Assembly: GCF_003594875.1 (NCBI RefSeq)
Contig: NZ_QZEY01000002.1
Coordinates: 124,001-188,000 of the forward strand
Direction: 5' to 3'
Length of the DNA stretch: 64,000 nt
DNA from: Bailinhaonella thermotolerans
GTDB taxonomy: Bacteria; Actinomycetota; Actinomycetes; Streptosporangiales; Streptosporangiaceae
Shown piece after piece: positions 40,601 through 48,235 of this stretch. The notes beneath the pieces are model-generated. The model was not told where the DNA came from and ran no database searches. It saw only the letters and a program-made list of their open reading frames with translations. The position numbers were made by a program, and so were the translations under genes. Position 1 is the stretch's first letter, and the number at the start of each line of letters is the position of its first letter.

Positions 40601-40623
40601 GCGATCGCCTCTCCGGCGATCGC
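40601..40623 (+). terminator. Terminator after the LLM oxidoreductase
   Basis: Perfect 9-bp stem GCGATCGCC/GGCGATCGC with loop TCTCC, 15 bp beyond the stop codon. Confidence 0.75.
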
Positions 40624-40972
40624 GCCCTCCCACATTCAGCCGACTTTCAGGTAAGTGGCGGGATTCAGATATTCGGACCGCCCCAACGGACATCGGCCGC
40701 GCCCTCCCGCGCCCGCGCCGCCCGCCCCCGAAGGGGTGAGCAACCGGGCCAAATCCGTTGTCACCAGCATTTCCTACTAAGCCTGCATGTAATACATAAT
40801 TTGCATTCCATCATTTACAGCAGGTCACAAATTCCATCACATTGCTATTTACACGCTTCAGTTCTCATTCTGGATACCATGCGCAAATCCGGGGTATCGA
40901 CAGTTCGCTCACGCGCCGGAGAGGCGCGGCCCGGGAGTACGTATCGGCGAATGCCGCTCAGGGAGGCGAATC
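40624..40972 (+). promoter_or_regulatory. AT-rich control region of the lanthipeptide regulator
   Basis: About 350 bp without a credible gene. From about 40750 to 40890 the composition is far more AT-rich than anywhere else in the window. It includes the dyad ATGTA-A-TACAT at 40787-40797. An ORF at 40801-41013 exists but overlaps the regulator and has no ribosome binding site. AT-rich promoters are typical sites for silencing by Lsr2-like proteins in actinomycete biosynthetic clusters; this is inferred. Confidence 0.55.
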
Positions 40973-43900
40973 TTGAGATGGCCCGCACTTCGCGATGCCC
41001 CGAGTCCCGCTGAACCGCACATCGAGCGCCCCCGATTACGGGCGGTCTTCGATGAGGCCGTGACGAGGCGGATCTGCCTCGTGACCGCCGGTCCCGGCTG
41101 GGGCAAGACCACGGCGCTGGCCGCGTGGGCGCGCGCCCGTGAGCACTCCGGCAACCCCGTGATCTGGCTCGGCCGCCCGGCGGACACCCGCGAGCTGCTC
41201 GGCCCGCTGGCCGCGCGCCTGCCCGCGCCGCCGCGCCCGGGCCCCGACGCCGCCGCCGTGTGCGCGGCGCTGGACGCGGCCCTGCGCGAGGACCTGGTGG
41301 TCGTCCTGGACGACGCCGACGAGGTCCCCGGCCCCGTGGCCGACGTCCTCGCCGCGGTGTGCCGGCTGGCCCCGCCGCGCCTGCGCCTCGTGCTCGCCTG
41401 CCGCCGCGAGCCGCCGCTCCCCCTCGGCCGGCTGCGCGGGCAGGGCCGCGTCGCCGACGTGGACGCGCGGGAGCTGGCCTTCCGCCGCGGCGAGGAGACG
41501 GGCCTGATCGAGGCCCTGCTCGGGCCGGACGGGCTGGAGCTCGCCCCCGCCGTGCACTACGCCACCGGCGGGTGGCCCGCCGCCGTCCGCCTCATGGTGG
41601 ACGGCCTGCGCCGGGTGCCGCGCGACCGGCTCCCGGCCGAGCTGGAGCGCCAGATCCTGCCCGGCGGGCGGCTGGCGGCGTACGTCGCGGACGAGGTGCT
41701 GGCCGCCGAGCCGCCGGGGAACGTGGAGCTGCTGCGCCACCTGACCGCGTTCCGGCAGGCCGACGACCACCTCTGCCGGGCCCTGGGGTTCTCCTCCGCC
41801 GCCGGCGCGCTGGCCGACCTGGCCCGGCGGGGCCTGGTGCGGCGGGCCGACGGCGGCGAGACGTGGGCCCCGGCCGCGCCGATCCGGGCCGTGCTGGAGC
41901 ACCACGACCCGCTGCCGCCCGCCCAGCGCGTGATCCAGCACCGCCGCGCCGCCGCCTACTTCGGCTCCCGCGCCCAGCACGCCCGCGCCCTGGCCCACCT
42001 GCTGGCGGCCGACGACCACGCCGGGGTGGCCGCGCTGCTCATCGAGCACGGCACGCGCCTGGTGGACGCCGGGGAGATCGACGCCGTGCTGGCGACGGCG
42101 GCGCTGCCCCCGAGGTTCCTGGACGACCCCCGCATCCAGCAGGTGCTCGGCCACGCCCGGCAGATCCGGGGGCAGTGGGCGGACGCGCTCGACTGCTTCG
42201 CGCGGGCGGCGGGCGACCACGACGAGCTGGAGCCGGCGCTGGCCTGGCGGACGGCCCTGGTGCCGCAGTCGCGCGGGTACCTCGGCGAGGCGCTGAAGAT
42301 CTACCAGCGCGCCCGCGTCCAGGAGGGCGAGCAGGACGCGGAGACGGCGCTGCTGTGGGCGTGGCGGGCGGCCGCCCACCGCGCCACCGGGGACCGGGCC
42401 GCCTGCCGGGAGCACGTCACGCAGGCCCTGGCCCTGGCCGACCGGTGCGGCGACGCGAGCGCCCGCTGCGCGGCCTACACCGCCCTGGCCTCCCTCGCCG
42501 CGGCGGAGGGCGACCGGGCCGCCGCCGACGCCTACGGGCTGGCGGCGCTGGAGGCGGGCGCGGCGGGCGGATCCGTGCTGCACCGGGCCTGGGCGCACAC
42601 CGAGCGCGCCCTGAACCTGCTGGCGTACGGCATGACGCGCGCCGCCGCCGAGGAGGCCGACGTCGCGCTGGACCTGTGCGTGATGTCGGGCCACCGCGCC
42701 CTGCGGGCGTTCGCGCTGACCGTGCGCGGGTGCGCCCGCCGGGCGAGCGGCCGCCCGGACGAGGGGGTGACGGACCTGCGGGCGGCGTGCGCGATGTTCG
42801 AGGAGCTGGGGTCGCGGTACGTCGCCTGGCCGCTGTGCGGGCTCGCCGACGTGCACCGCGTCCGCGGGGAGCTGCTCGCCGCCCGGACGGCGTACGAGCA
42901 CGCGCTCGCGCTGACCGAGGCGAGCGGGGAGGTGATCGGCCTGACCTGGGCCCTGGCCGGGCTGGCCCGGGTGCGGGCGGCCGACGACCACGTCGCGGCG
43001 CGCGGGCTGGCCGACCGGGCCGTGGCCGTCGGCGACGGGCTGCTGGCGGTGCAGGCGCTGCTGGCCCGCGGCTGGGTGTCGCTGGGGGGCGGGGACGTGC
43101 CGGAGGCCGTGGCGGACGCCGAGCGGGCCGCGGCCCTGGCCCGCGAGCGGCGGGATCTGCCGGGGCACGCCGAGGCGCTGCTGCTGCGGGCCATGTGCGA
43201 GCCCGCCGCCGGGACCGCCGAGCAGGCCGCCCTGCTGTGGGAGGGGATCGACGACCCGGTCGGCGCCGCCCACGCCGCGCTGGCCGCCGCGCGCGCCGCC
43301 GGGCCCCGGGGCCGCGGCCGGGCCAGGCTGGCCGAGGAGGCGCTGCGCCGGTACGGCGTCCGCCTCGACAACCGGGCCGCCGGGCCGCTGGCGTCGTCGG
43401 CCGCCCCCGTTCCCGAGCTGGCCGTCCAGGTGCTCGGCGCGTTCGCGGTGACCCTGCGCGGCCGGCCGGTGCCCACCTCCGCGTGGCGGTCGCGCAAGGC
43501 CCGCGACCTGCTCAAGATCCTCGTGGCGCGGCGGGGCCGCCCGGTGACGCGGGAGCGGCTGATGGAGCTGCTGTGGCCGTGCGAGGAGCCGGGGCGGGCC
43601 GCCCGCCGACTGTCGGTCCTGCTGTCCACGCTGCGGTCGGTGCTGGAGAGCGAGTCCGGCGCGGAGCCGGTCGCCGGGGACGGCTCGGCGGTCTGGCTCG
43701 ACCTGACGCTGGCCCGCGTCGACCTGGAGGACTTCCTGTCGGCGGCGGCCGAGGCCGTGGCCGCCGACGACGCGGGGCGCGACGACGCGCTCGACGCGCT
43801 GCTGGCCGCCGCCGAGGCGTGCACCGGGCCCTTCCTGGAGGGGGACCCGGGGCAGGAGTGGGCCGACGCGATCGCCGAGGAGGTCCGCGCCGCCCACATG

Positions 43901-44140
43901 ACCGTGCTGCGCCGGCTGGCCGTACGGCTGCGCGACCGGGGCGACGTGGACGGGTCGGTGCGGTACGCCCTGCGGCTGCTGGAGCACGACCCCTACGACG
44001 AGGAGACGCACCTGTGGCTGGTGGGCACGCTGCGTGAGGCGCTGCGCCGGGGCGAGGCCCGCCGCCGCTACGAGATCTACGCGCGCCTGATGGGCGAGAT
44101 CGGGGTGGACCCGGCGCCCTGGCCGGGCCGCCGCCCGTAG
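40973..44140 (+). CDS. Large STAND regulator: P-loop, TPR and C-terminal SARP/BTAD
   Basis: A 1055-residue regulator beginning at TTG 40973 behind GGGAGG. The N-terminus has a P-loop TAGPGWGKTTALA (about 39-51) and a Walker B VVVLDDADEV, as in MalT/LAL-type STAND ATPases. The middle (about 320-800) is TPR-like helical repeats. The C-terminal 250 residues hold an OmpR-like winged helix (VQVLGAFAVTLRGRPVPTSAWRSRKARDLLKILVA) and a BTAD domain (ERLMELLWPCEEPGRAARRLSVLLSTLRSVLE). The DNA-binding domain is at the C-terminus, opposite to AfsR/SARP. It is convergent with the lanthipeptide genes and is their likely activator. Confidence 0.88.
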   Translation: MRWPALRDAPSPAEPHIERPRLRAVFDEAVTRRICLVTAGPGWGKTTALAAWARAREHSGNPVIWLGRPADTRELLGPLAARLPAPPRPGPDAAAVCAALDAALREDLVVVLDDADEVPGPVADVLAAVCRLAPPRLRLVLACRREPPLPLGRLRGQGRVADVDARELAFRRGEETGLIEALLGPDGLELAPAVHYATGGWPAAVRLMVDGLRRVPRDRLPAELERQILPGGRLAAYVADEVLAAEPPGNVELLRHLTAFRQADDHLCRALGFSSAAGALADLARRGLVRRADGGETWAPAAPIRAVLEHHDPLPPAQRVIQHRRAAAYFGSRAQHARALAHLLAADDHAGVAALLIEHGTRLVDAGEIDAVLATAALPPRFLDDPRIQQVLGHARQIRGQWADALDCFARAAGDHDELEPALAWRTALVPQSRGYLGEALKIYQRARVQEGEQDAETALLWAWRAAAHRATGDRAACREHVTQALALADRCGDASARCAAYTALASLAAAEGDRAAADAYGLAALEAGAAGGSVLHRAWAHTERALNLLAYGMTRAAAEEADVALDLCVMSGHRALRAFALTVRGCARRASGRPDEGVTDLRAACAMFEELGSRYVAWPLCGLADVHRVRGELLAARTAYEHALALTEASGEVIGLTWALAGLARVRAADDHVAARGLADRAVAVGDGLLAVQALLARGWVSLGGGDVPEAVADAERAAALARERRDLPGHAEALLLRAMCEPAAGTAEQAALLWEGIDDPVGAAHAALAAARAAGPRGRGRARLAEEALRRYGVRLDNRAAGPLASSAAPVPELAVQVLGAFAVTLRGRPVPTSAWRSRKARDLLKILVARRGRPVTRERLMELLWPCEEPGRAARRLSVLLSTLRSVLESESGAEPVAGDGSAVWLDLTLARVDLEDFLSAAAEAVAADDAGRDDALDALLAAAEACTGPFLEGDPGQEWADAIAEEVRAAHMTVLRRLAVRLRDRGDVDGSVRYALRLLEHDPYDEETHLWLVGTLREALRRGEARRRYEIYARLMGEIGVDPAPWPGRRP

Positions 44141-44145
44141 GCGCG

Positions 44146-44172
44146 GGCCCGCCCGCCGGCGGCGGGCGGGCC
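44146..44172. terminator. Bidirectional terminator between regulator and exporter genes
   Basis: Perfect 12-bp stem GGCCCGCCCGCC/GGCGGGCGGGCC with a 3-nt loop, in the 54-bp gap between convergent genes. Confidence 0.85.
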
Positions 44173-44194
44173 TCCGGGGGCGGGGGCGGCGCCC

Positions 44195-46018
44195 TCAGCC
44201 GTAGGCGCGGGACTGGAGGCCGAACAGGTCGGCGTAGGCCCCGGCGGCGGAGACGAGCCGCTCGTGCGGGCCGCACTCGATGACCCGGCCCCGGTCCAGC
44301 ACGACGATCAGGTCGGCGGCGCGGACGGTGGACAGGCGGTGGGAGGCGATCACCGTGATCGCGCCGGTCGCGGCGACCTCCCGCGCGCCGCGCACGACCT
44401 CGCCGAGCAGTTCCCGCTCGGCCTCGGGGTCCAGGCCCGACCCGGGCTCGTCCAGCAGGTACAGCGCGGGCCGCTCCCGCATCCGGGACCGGGCCAGGGC
44501 GATCCGCTGCCACTGGCCGTACGACGGCTCGATCCCGCCGAACGCCGGCCCGAGCCGCGTGCCGAACCCCTCGGGCAGCGCGTCGATCATCGGCTCCGCG
44601 CCGGCCGCGCGCGCGGCGCGCCGGACCCGCTCCGCGTCGTCCCCGGCGGCCGGGTCGCCGATCCCGACGGCCTCGCGCACGACGAGCTCCCAGCGGCAGA
44701 AGTCCTGGAACACCCCGGACGAGGCGGCCAGGCGGCGTTCCGCGGGGAGGTCCGCCAGGTCCCGCCCGTCCACCGTGATCCGCCCCCGGGTGGGGGCGTA
44801 GAAGCCGCACAGCAGCTTGATGAGCGTGCTCTTGCCCGCCCCGTTCTCCCCGACCAGCGCCACCACCGCGCCGGGCGGCAGCCACAGGTCCACCGGCCCC
44901 AGCACGTCGCGCGCCGTGCCCGGATACCGGAACACGACCCCCTCCAGCCGGATCCCCCGCTCCCCCTCCCCCGCGGCGTACGGCGGGGCCGGGGCGGGCG
45001 GCGGGGCCGGGGCGGGCGGCGGGGCCGGGGCGGGCGGCGGGCCGGCCGGGTACGGCGCGGGGCGGGAGCGGTCCGCCAGCCACAGGTAGTGGCCGGCGAT
45101 CAGCAGGACGCCGCGCAGGGTGCGGGCGGTGCCCGCGGCCTTGACCACCTCTCCGCCGATCTGGGCGGCGAGCCGCAGGGTGAGGACCACGTCGCCGGGC
45201 GTGGCGGTCCCGGCGCGCGCCTGGGCCAGGACGAACGCGGCGGCCGTCACGTAGGCGGCGACGAACACCAGCGCCCCGGCGGACTCCCAGCCGGCCGCCG
45301 CGAGCCGGCCGCGCACCCGTCGCCGGGCCAGTTCCTCGCCCAGGTCCCGCGCGCGGCGGCGGATCTCGCCCGCCAGGCCGTACAGGCGGATCTCCTTGGC
45401 GGTGCCGGGGGCGGTGGCGAGCGCCGAGTAGTGCGCGAGCAGCCGGGCGTGGCGGGCGGTGGCGTGCTCCGCGCGGTCCGCGACGGCGGCGGAGCGGGCG
45501 CCGGCCAGCATGCGGGGCAGGCCCAGCAGCACCAGCAGGGACAGCACCGGGTGCACGGTCACGAGCAGGGCGAGCGTGACGGCGATCTGGACGGCGCCGG
45601 AGACCGCGAGCACCGCCGTGCCGATGCCCTGGCCGAGCAGGGGGCGCCCGGTCCGCAGGTGCTGGAGCCGGTCCAGGTAGTCGGGGCGCTCCAGGTGCTC
45701 GATGCCCGCCGGGGCGGTGGCCAGCTCCACCAGGCGCCGTTCCAGGAGCAGGCCCGTGCGCTCCTGGAGCCGGAACCGCAGCCGCGCCAGCGCCAGGGCG
45801 GCGGAGTTGAGCAGGGCGACGCTCGCGCCCAGGGCCCCGGCCGCCGCGGCGGCGGCCCCGGCCCTGCCGTCGGCCGCCGCGTCCACCAGGATCTTCAGCC
45901 ACCAGCCCGACCCGGCGGCGGCCAGCCCGAGCAGCGGGGTCAGCGCGCAGGCGGCCAGCGCCCGGCGCGGGTCCGCCCGGAACGCGGCCCCGGCGATCAG
46001 CCCCAGCTCCCTACGCAC
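44195..46018 (-). CDS. lanT2: ABC transporter, fused permease-ATPase (lanthipeptide exporter, second half)
   Basis: A 607-residue exporter half: six-helix permease then ATPase with Walker A GENGAGKST, signature EPSYGQWQRIALAR (the usual SGGQ is SYGQ) and Walker B LYLLDEPGSGLD. Between the domains is a Pro/Ala linker (PPPAPAPPPAPAPP) coded by 18-bp tandem repeats at 44988-45045. It starts at GTG 46018, overlapping its partner by 8 bp, so the two most likely form a heterodimer. In class IV clusters such pumps export the lanthipeptide. It is the last gene of the biosynthetic operon. Confidence 0.88.
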   Translation of the reverse strand: MRRELGLIAGAAFRADPRRALAACALTPLLGLAAAGSGWWLKILVDAAADGRAGAAAAAAGALGASVALLNSAALALARLRFRLQERTGLLLERRLVELATAPAGIEHLERPDYLDRLQHLRTGRPLLGQGIGTAVLAVSGAVQIAVTLALLVTVHPVLSLLVLLGLPRMLAGARSAAVADRAEHATARHARLLAHYSALATAPGTAKEIRLYGLAGEIRRRARDLGEELARRRVRGRLAAAGWESAGALVFVAAYVTAAAFVLAQARAGTATPGDVVLTLRLAAQIGGEVVKAAGTARTLRGVLLIAGHYLWLADRSRPAPYPAGPPPAPAPPPAPAPPPAPAPPYAAGEGERGIRLEGVVFRYPGTARDVLGPVDLWLPPGAVVALVGENGAGKSTLIKLLCGFYAPTRGRITVDGRDLADLPAERRLAASSGVFQDFCRWELVVREAVGIGDPAAGDDAERVRRAARAAGAEPMIDALPEGFGTRLGPAFGGIEPSYGQWQRIALARSRMRERPALYLLDEPGSGLDPEAERELLGEVVRGAREVAATGAITVIASHRLSTVRAADLIVVLDRGRVIECGPHERLVSAAGAYADLFGLQSRAYG

Positions 46019-47876
46019 GCCCGGCCTCCCTGAAGGGCGCGGCCTGGGCCTCGAACATCTCGGCGTAGCGGCCCCCGGCGGCGACCAGCTCGGCGTGCGA
46101 GCCCTGCTCGGACACCCGCCCGCCGGCCAGCACCACGATGTGGTCGGCGCGCCGCACGGTGGCGAAGCGGTGGGAGACGACGACGGTCGTCAGGCCCCGG
46201 GTCAGCTCCAGGAAGCGGTCGTAGAAGGCGGCCTCGGCGCGGACGTCCAGGCCGGAGGTCGGCTCGTCCAGCAGGAGCAGCCTCGCCCCGCCGTGCACGG
46301 CCAGCAGCGCCCGGGCGAGCGCGATGCGCTGCCACTGCCCGCCGGAGGGCTCGACGCCGCCCTCGAACTCCCGGGACAGCACGGCGTCCCACCCGCCGGG
46401 CAGGCCGTCCAGGACGTCCCGCAGCCCGGCCCGCTCGGCGGCGCGCGCGAGCGCCGCCTCGTCGGCGCGGTGGGCAGGCGAGCCGAAGGCGACGTTGTCG
46501 CGCAGCGGCAGCGCGTAGCGGCCGAAGTCCTGGAAGACGGCGCCGATGCCGCGCTGCCACGCCGCGGGGTCGAGGTCCCGCAGGTCCGTCCCGTCGGCGA
46601 GCACCGCGCCCTCGCCCGGGTCGTAGAAGCGGCACAGCAGCTTCAGCAGCGTGGTCTTGCCGCAGCCGTTCTCGCCGACCACGGCGAGCGAGCGCCCGGC
46701 GGGCACCCGCAGGTCCAGCCCCCGCAGGACGGGCCGGTCCGCGCCGGGGTAGCCGAAGGTCACCGCGCGCAGCTCCAGGCCGTGCCGGAGCCCGGGCGGC
46801 GGCCGGTCCGCGCCGGGCAGGGCGAACCTTCGGCCGCGCGCCGCCTCGGCCACGCGCAGGGTGTGCGGCACGGGCGCCACGCCGAGCCGTACGAGGTAGT
46901 GGGCGTCGGGGTCCCAGCCGAAGCCGGCCATGCCCATGACGGCCTGGAGGTACACCGTGACCTCGCCCAGGCCGATGTCGCCGCGCGCGGCGGCGAGCGC
47001 CACCAGCGCGCAGACGCCGACGTGCGCGGCGGCGAGGGCGGCGGCGGACACCGCGAACAGGGCCTGCTGGGCGGGGTTCCGCCGCCACGCCTGCTCGGTC
47101 CCGGCCCGCCAGTGGGCCGCGAGGCGCTCCGCGAGCCAGGGGCCCAGCCCGAACAGCCGCACCTCCTTGGCCGCCGCCCCGTCCAGCGCCATCTCGCCCA
47201 GGTAGCGGGCGCGGCGGAAGCCCGGGGTGGCGGCCTCCATCGAGGTGATCAGCCGCTCGACGCCCTGCCGGTAGGAGACGTTGGACAGCGTCCAGGCGGC
47301 GATCAGCGGCAGCGGCGCCCACCAGGCGAACACGGCCAGGGTGACGGCCGCGCCCACCGCGAGCAGCCGGGCGGCCGCGACCCCGGCCAGGGCGGCCAGC
47401 GCCCGCGGGGTCTGCACCTTCTCGGTGCCCACCGTGCCCGCCATGGCGAGTTCGTCGGCCAGCCCCGGGTCCTCCAGATGGGCGATCGTCGGCGGGGTCA
47501 GCACCGCGGTCAGCAGGCGGTCGCGCAGCAGCACGTCCACGCGGTGGGCGAGCCGCTCGACCCCCGCGTCCAGCAGCGGCACCGCCACCTGGAGGGCCAG
47601 CAGCAGGGCCCCGAGCGCGAGCAGGGCGCCGCCCGCCGCGCCGAGGAGTCCGGGGAGTCCGGGGAGGCCGCCCGGTCCGCCCGGTCCGCCCGTCCCGCCG
47701 TGGGCCGGGCCGGTCAGGTCGCGGATCACGCCGTCCACGAGCGCGCCGGTGGCCAGCATCACCCCGACGGGGAGCAGGCCGCCGGCCAGGCTCCGCGCCG
47801 CCAGCGCCGCCGTGCCCGCCGGGTCCGCGGCGGGGAGGAGCCGCGCGAAGGCGGCGACGGGCGGCAGGGCGGGCAC
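46011..47876 (-). CDS. lanT1: ABC transporter, fused permease-ATPase (lanthipeptide exporter, first half)
   Basis: A 621-residue exporter half with an N-terminal permease (hydrophobic segments up to about 330) and an ATPase: Walker A GENGCGKTT, signature EPSGGQWQRIALAR, Walker B LLLLDEPTSGLD. No N-terminal C39 peptidase domain is present, so leader removal must be done by another enzyme, probably the S9 peptidase upstream. GTG 47876 is chosen because GGAGG lies five bases before it; GTG 47882 is alternative. A 192-bp gap with a hairpin separates it from the precursor gene. Confidence 0.88.
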   Translation of the reverse strand: MPALPPVAAFARLLPAADPAGTAALAARSLAGGLLPVGVMLATGALVDGVIRDLTGPAHGGTGGPGGPGGLPGLPGLLGAAGGALLALGALLLALQVAVPLLDAGVERLAHRVDVLLRDRLLTAVLTPPTIAHLEDPGLADELAMAGTVGTEKVQTPRALAALAGVAAARLLAVGAAVTLAVFAWWAPLPLIAAWTLSNVSYRQGVERLITSMEAATPGFRRARYLGEMALDGAAAKEVRLFGLGPWLAERLAAHWRAGTEQAWRRNPAQQALFAVSAAALAAAHVGVCALVALAAARGDIGLGEVTVYLQAVMGMAGFGWDPDAHYLVRLGVAPVPHTLRVAEAARGRRFALPGADRPPPGLRHGLELRAVTFGYPGADRPVLRGLDLRVPAGRSLAVVGENGCGKTTLLKLLCRFYDPGEGAVLADGTDLRDLDPAAWQRGIGAVFQDFGRYALPLRDNVAFGSPAHRADEAALARAAERAGLRDVLDGLPGGWDAVLSREFEGGVEPSGGQWQRIALARALLAVHGGARLLLLDEPTSGLDVRAEAAFYDRFLELTRGLTTVVVSHRFATVRRADHIVVLAGGRVSEQGSHAELVAAGGRYAEMFEAQAAPFREAGRA

Positions 47877-48040
47877 GCTCACCTCCGGGCCACGGTTCCC
47901 CGGCGGGGGTTCCGGGAATGGTTCCGGTGTTCCGGCCGCACGGCCGGGCCGCCGCCCCCCGGTCTGGAGCGGGAGGCGGCGGCGGGGGCTGGACGCCGGG
48001 GCCGCCGCCGGAGGCCATCACGGCTCTCCGGTACGGCGCG

Positions 48041-48068
48041 GCCCCGGCGCACTGGGTGTGCCGGGGGC
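48041..48068 (-). terminator. Hairpin directly after the precursor gene (attenuator)
   Basis: On the minus strand GCCCCCGGC and GCGCCGGGGC form a slightly imperfect stem right at the stop codon of the lanthipeptide gene. Such a partial terminator between precursor and export genes is common in lanthipeptide operons and raises the precursor share of the message. Confidence 0.55.
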
Positions 48069-48230
48069 CTAGTAGGTCCCGACGCACACGGTGTTGGCGC
48101 AGCAGATCACGCTCAGGACGTGGCAGGTCGCACCACCCAGAGCGGCGTGGTCGTCACCCAGCGACGGGCCCGGGAGGGCCTGCAGCGCGAGGACGTCCAC
48201 CTCGAAGTGCCGGTCGGACATGCGGTTCAT
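48069..48230 (-). CDS. lanA: Class IV lanthipeptide precursor
   Basis: A 53-residue peptide with a perfect Shine-Dalgarno AAGGAGGTGA five bases before ATG 48230. The leader (MNRMSDRHFEVDVLALQALP...) is acidic and ends before a C-terminal core GGATCHVLSVICCANTVCVGTY is reached; the core carries four Cys and the Ser/Thr residues T, S, T, T. The motif ATC...NTVCVG closely resembles the venezuelin core (ATC...NTVCIG), a class IV lanthipeptide. The gene lies between lanP and the exporters, and the Shine-Dalgarno overlaps the lanP stop. Cleavage probably follows the GG or the ALP segment. Confidence 0.88.
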   Translation of the reverse strand: MNRMSDRHFEVDVLALQALPGPSLGDDHAALGGATCHVLSVICCANTVCVGTY

Positions 48231-48235
48231 GTGTT

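Noticed and set aside
40801-41013. A 70-codon forward ORF in the AT-rich region before the regulator
   Set aside because: No Shine-Dalgarno, no family, and it overlaps the TTG start of the regulator in another frame; the AT-rich sequence is better read as a promoter region.
44985-45050. 18-bp tandem repeat as a separate mobile or satellite element
   Set aside because: It is in frame and encodes the Pro/Ala linker of the ABC protein.
47883-48068. A second small precursor between lanA and lanT1
   Set aside because: The only frame gives a Pro/Gly-rich string (GVQPPPPPPAPDRG) with few Ser/Thr/Cys and no ribosome site; it is probably untranslated leader with hairpins.
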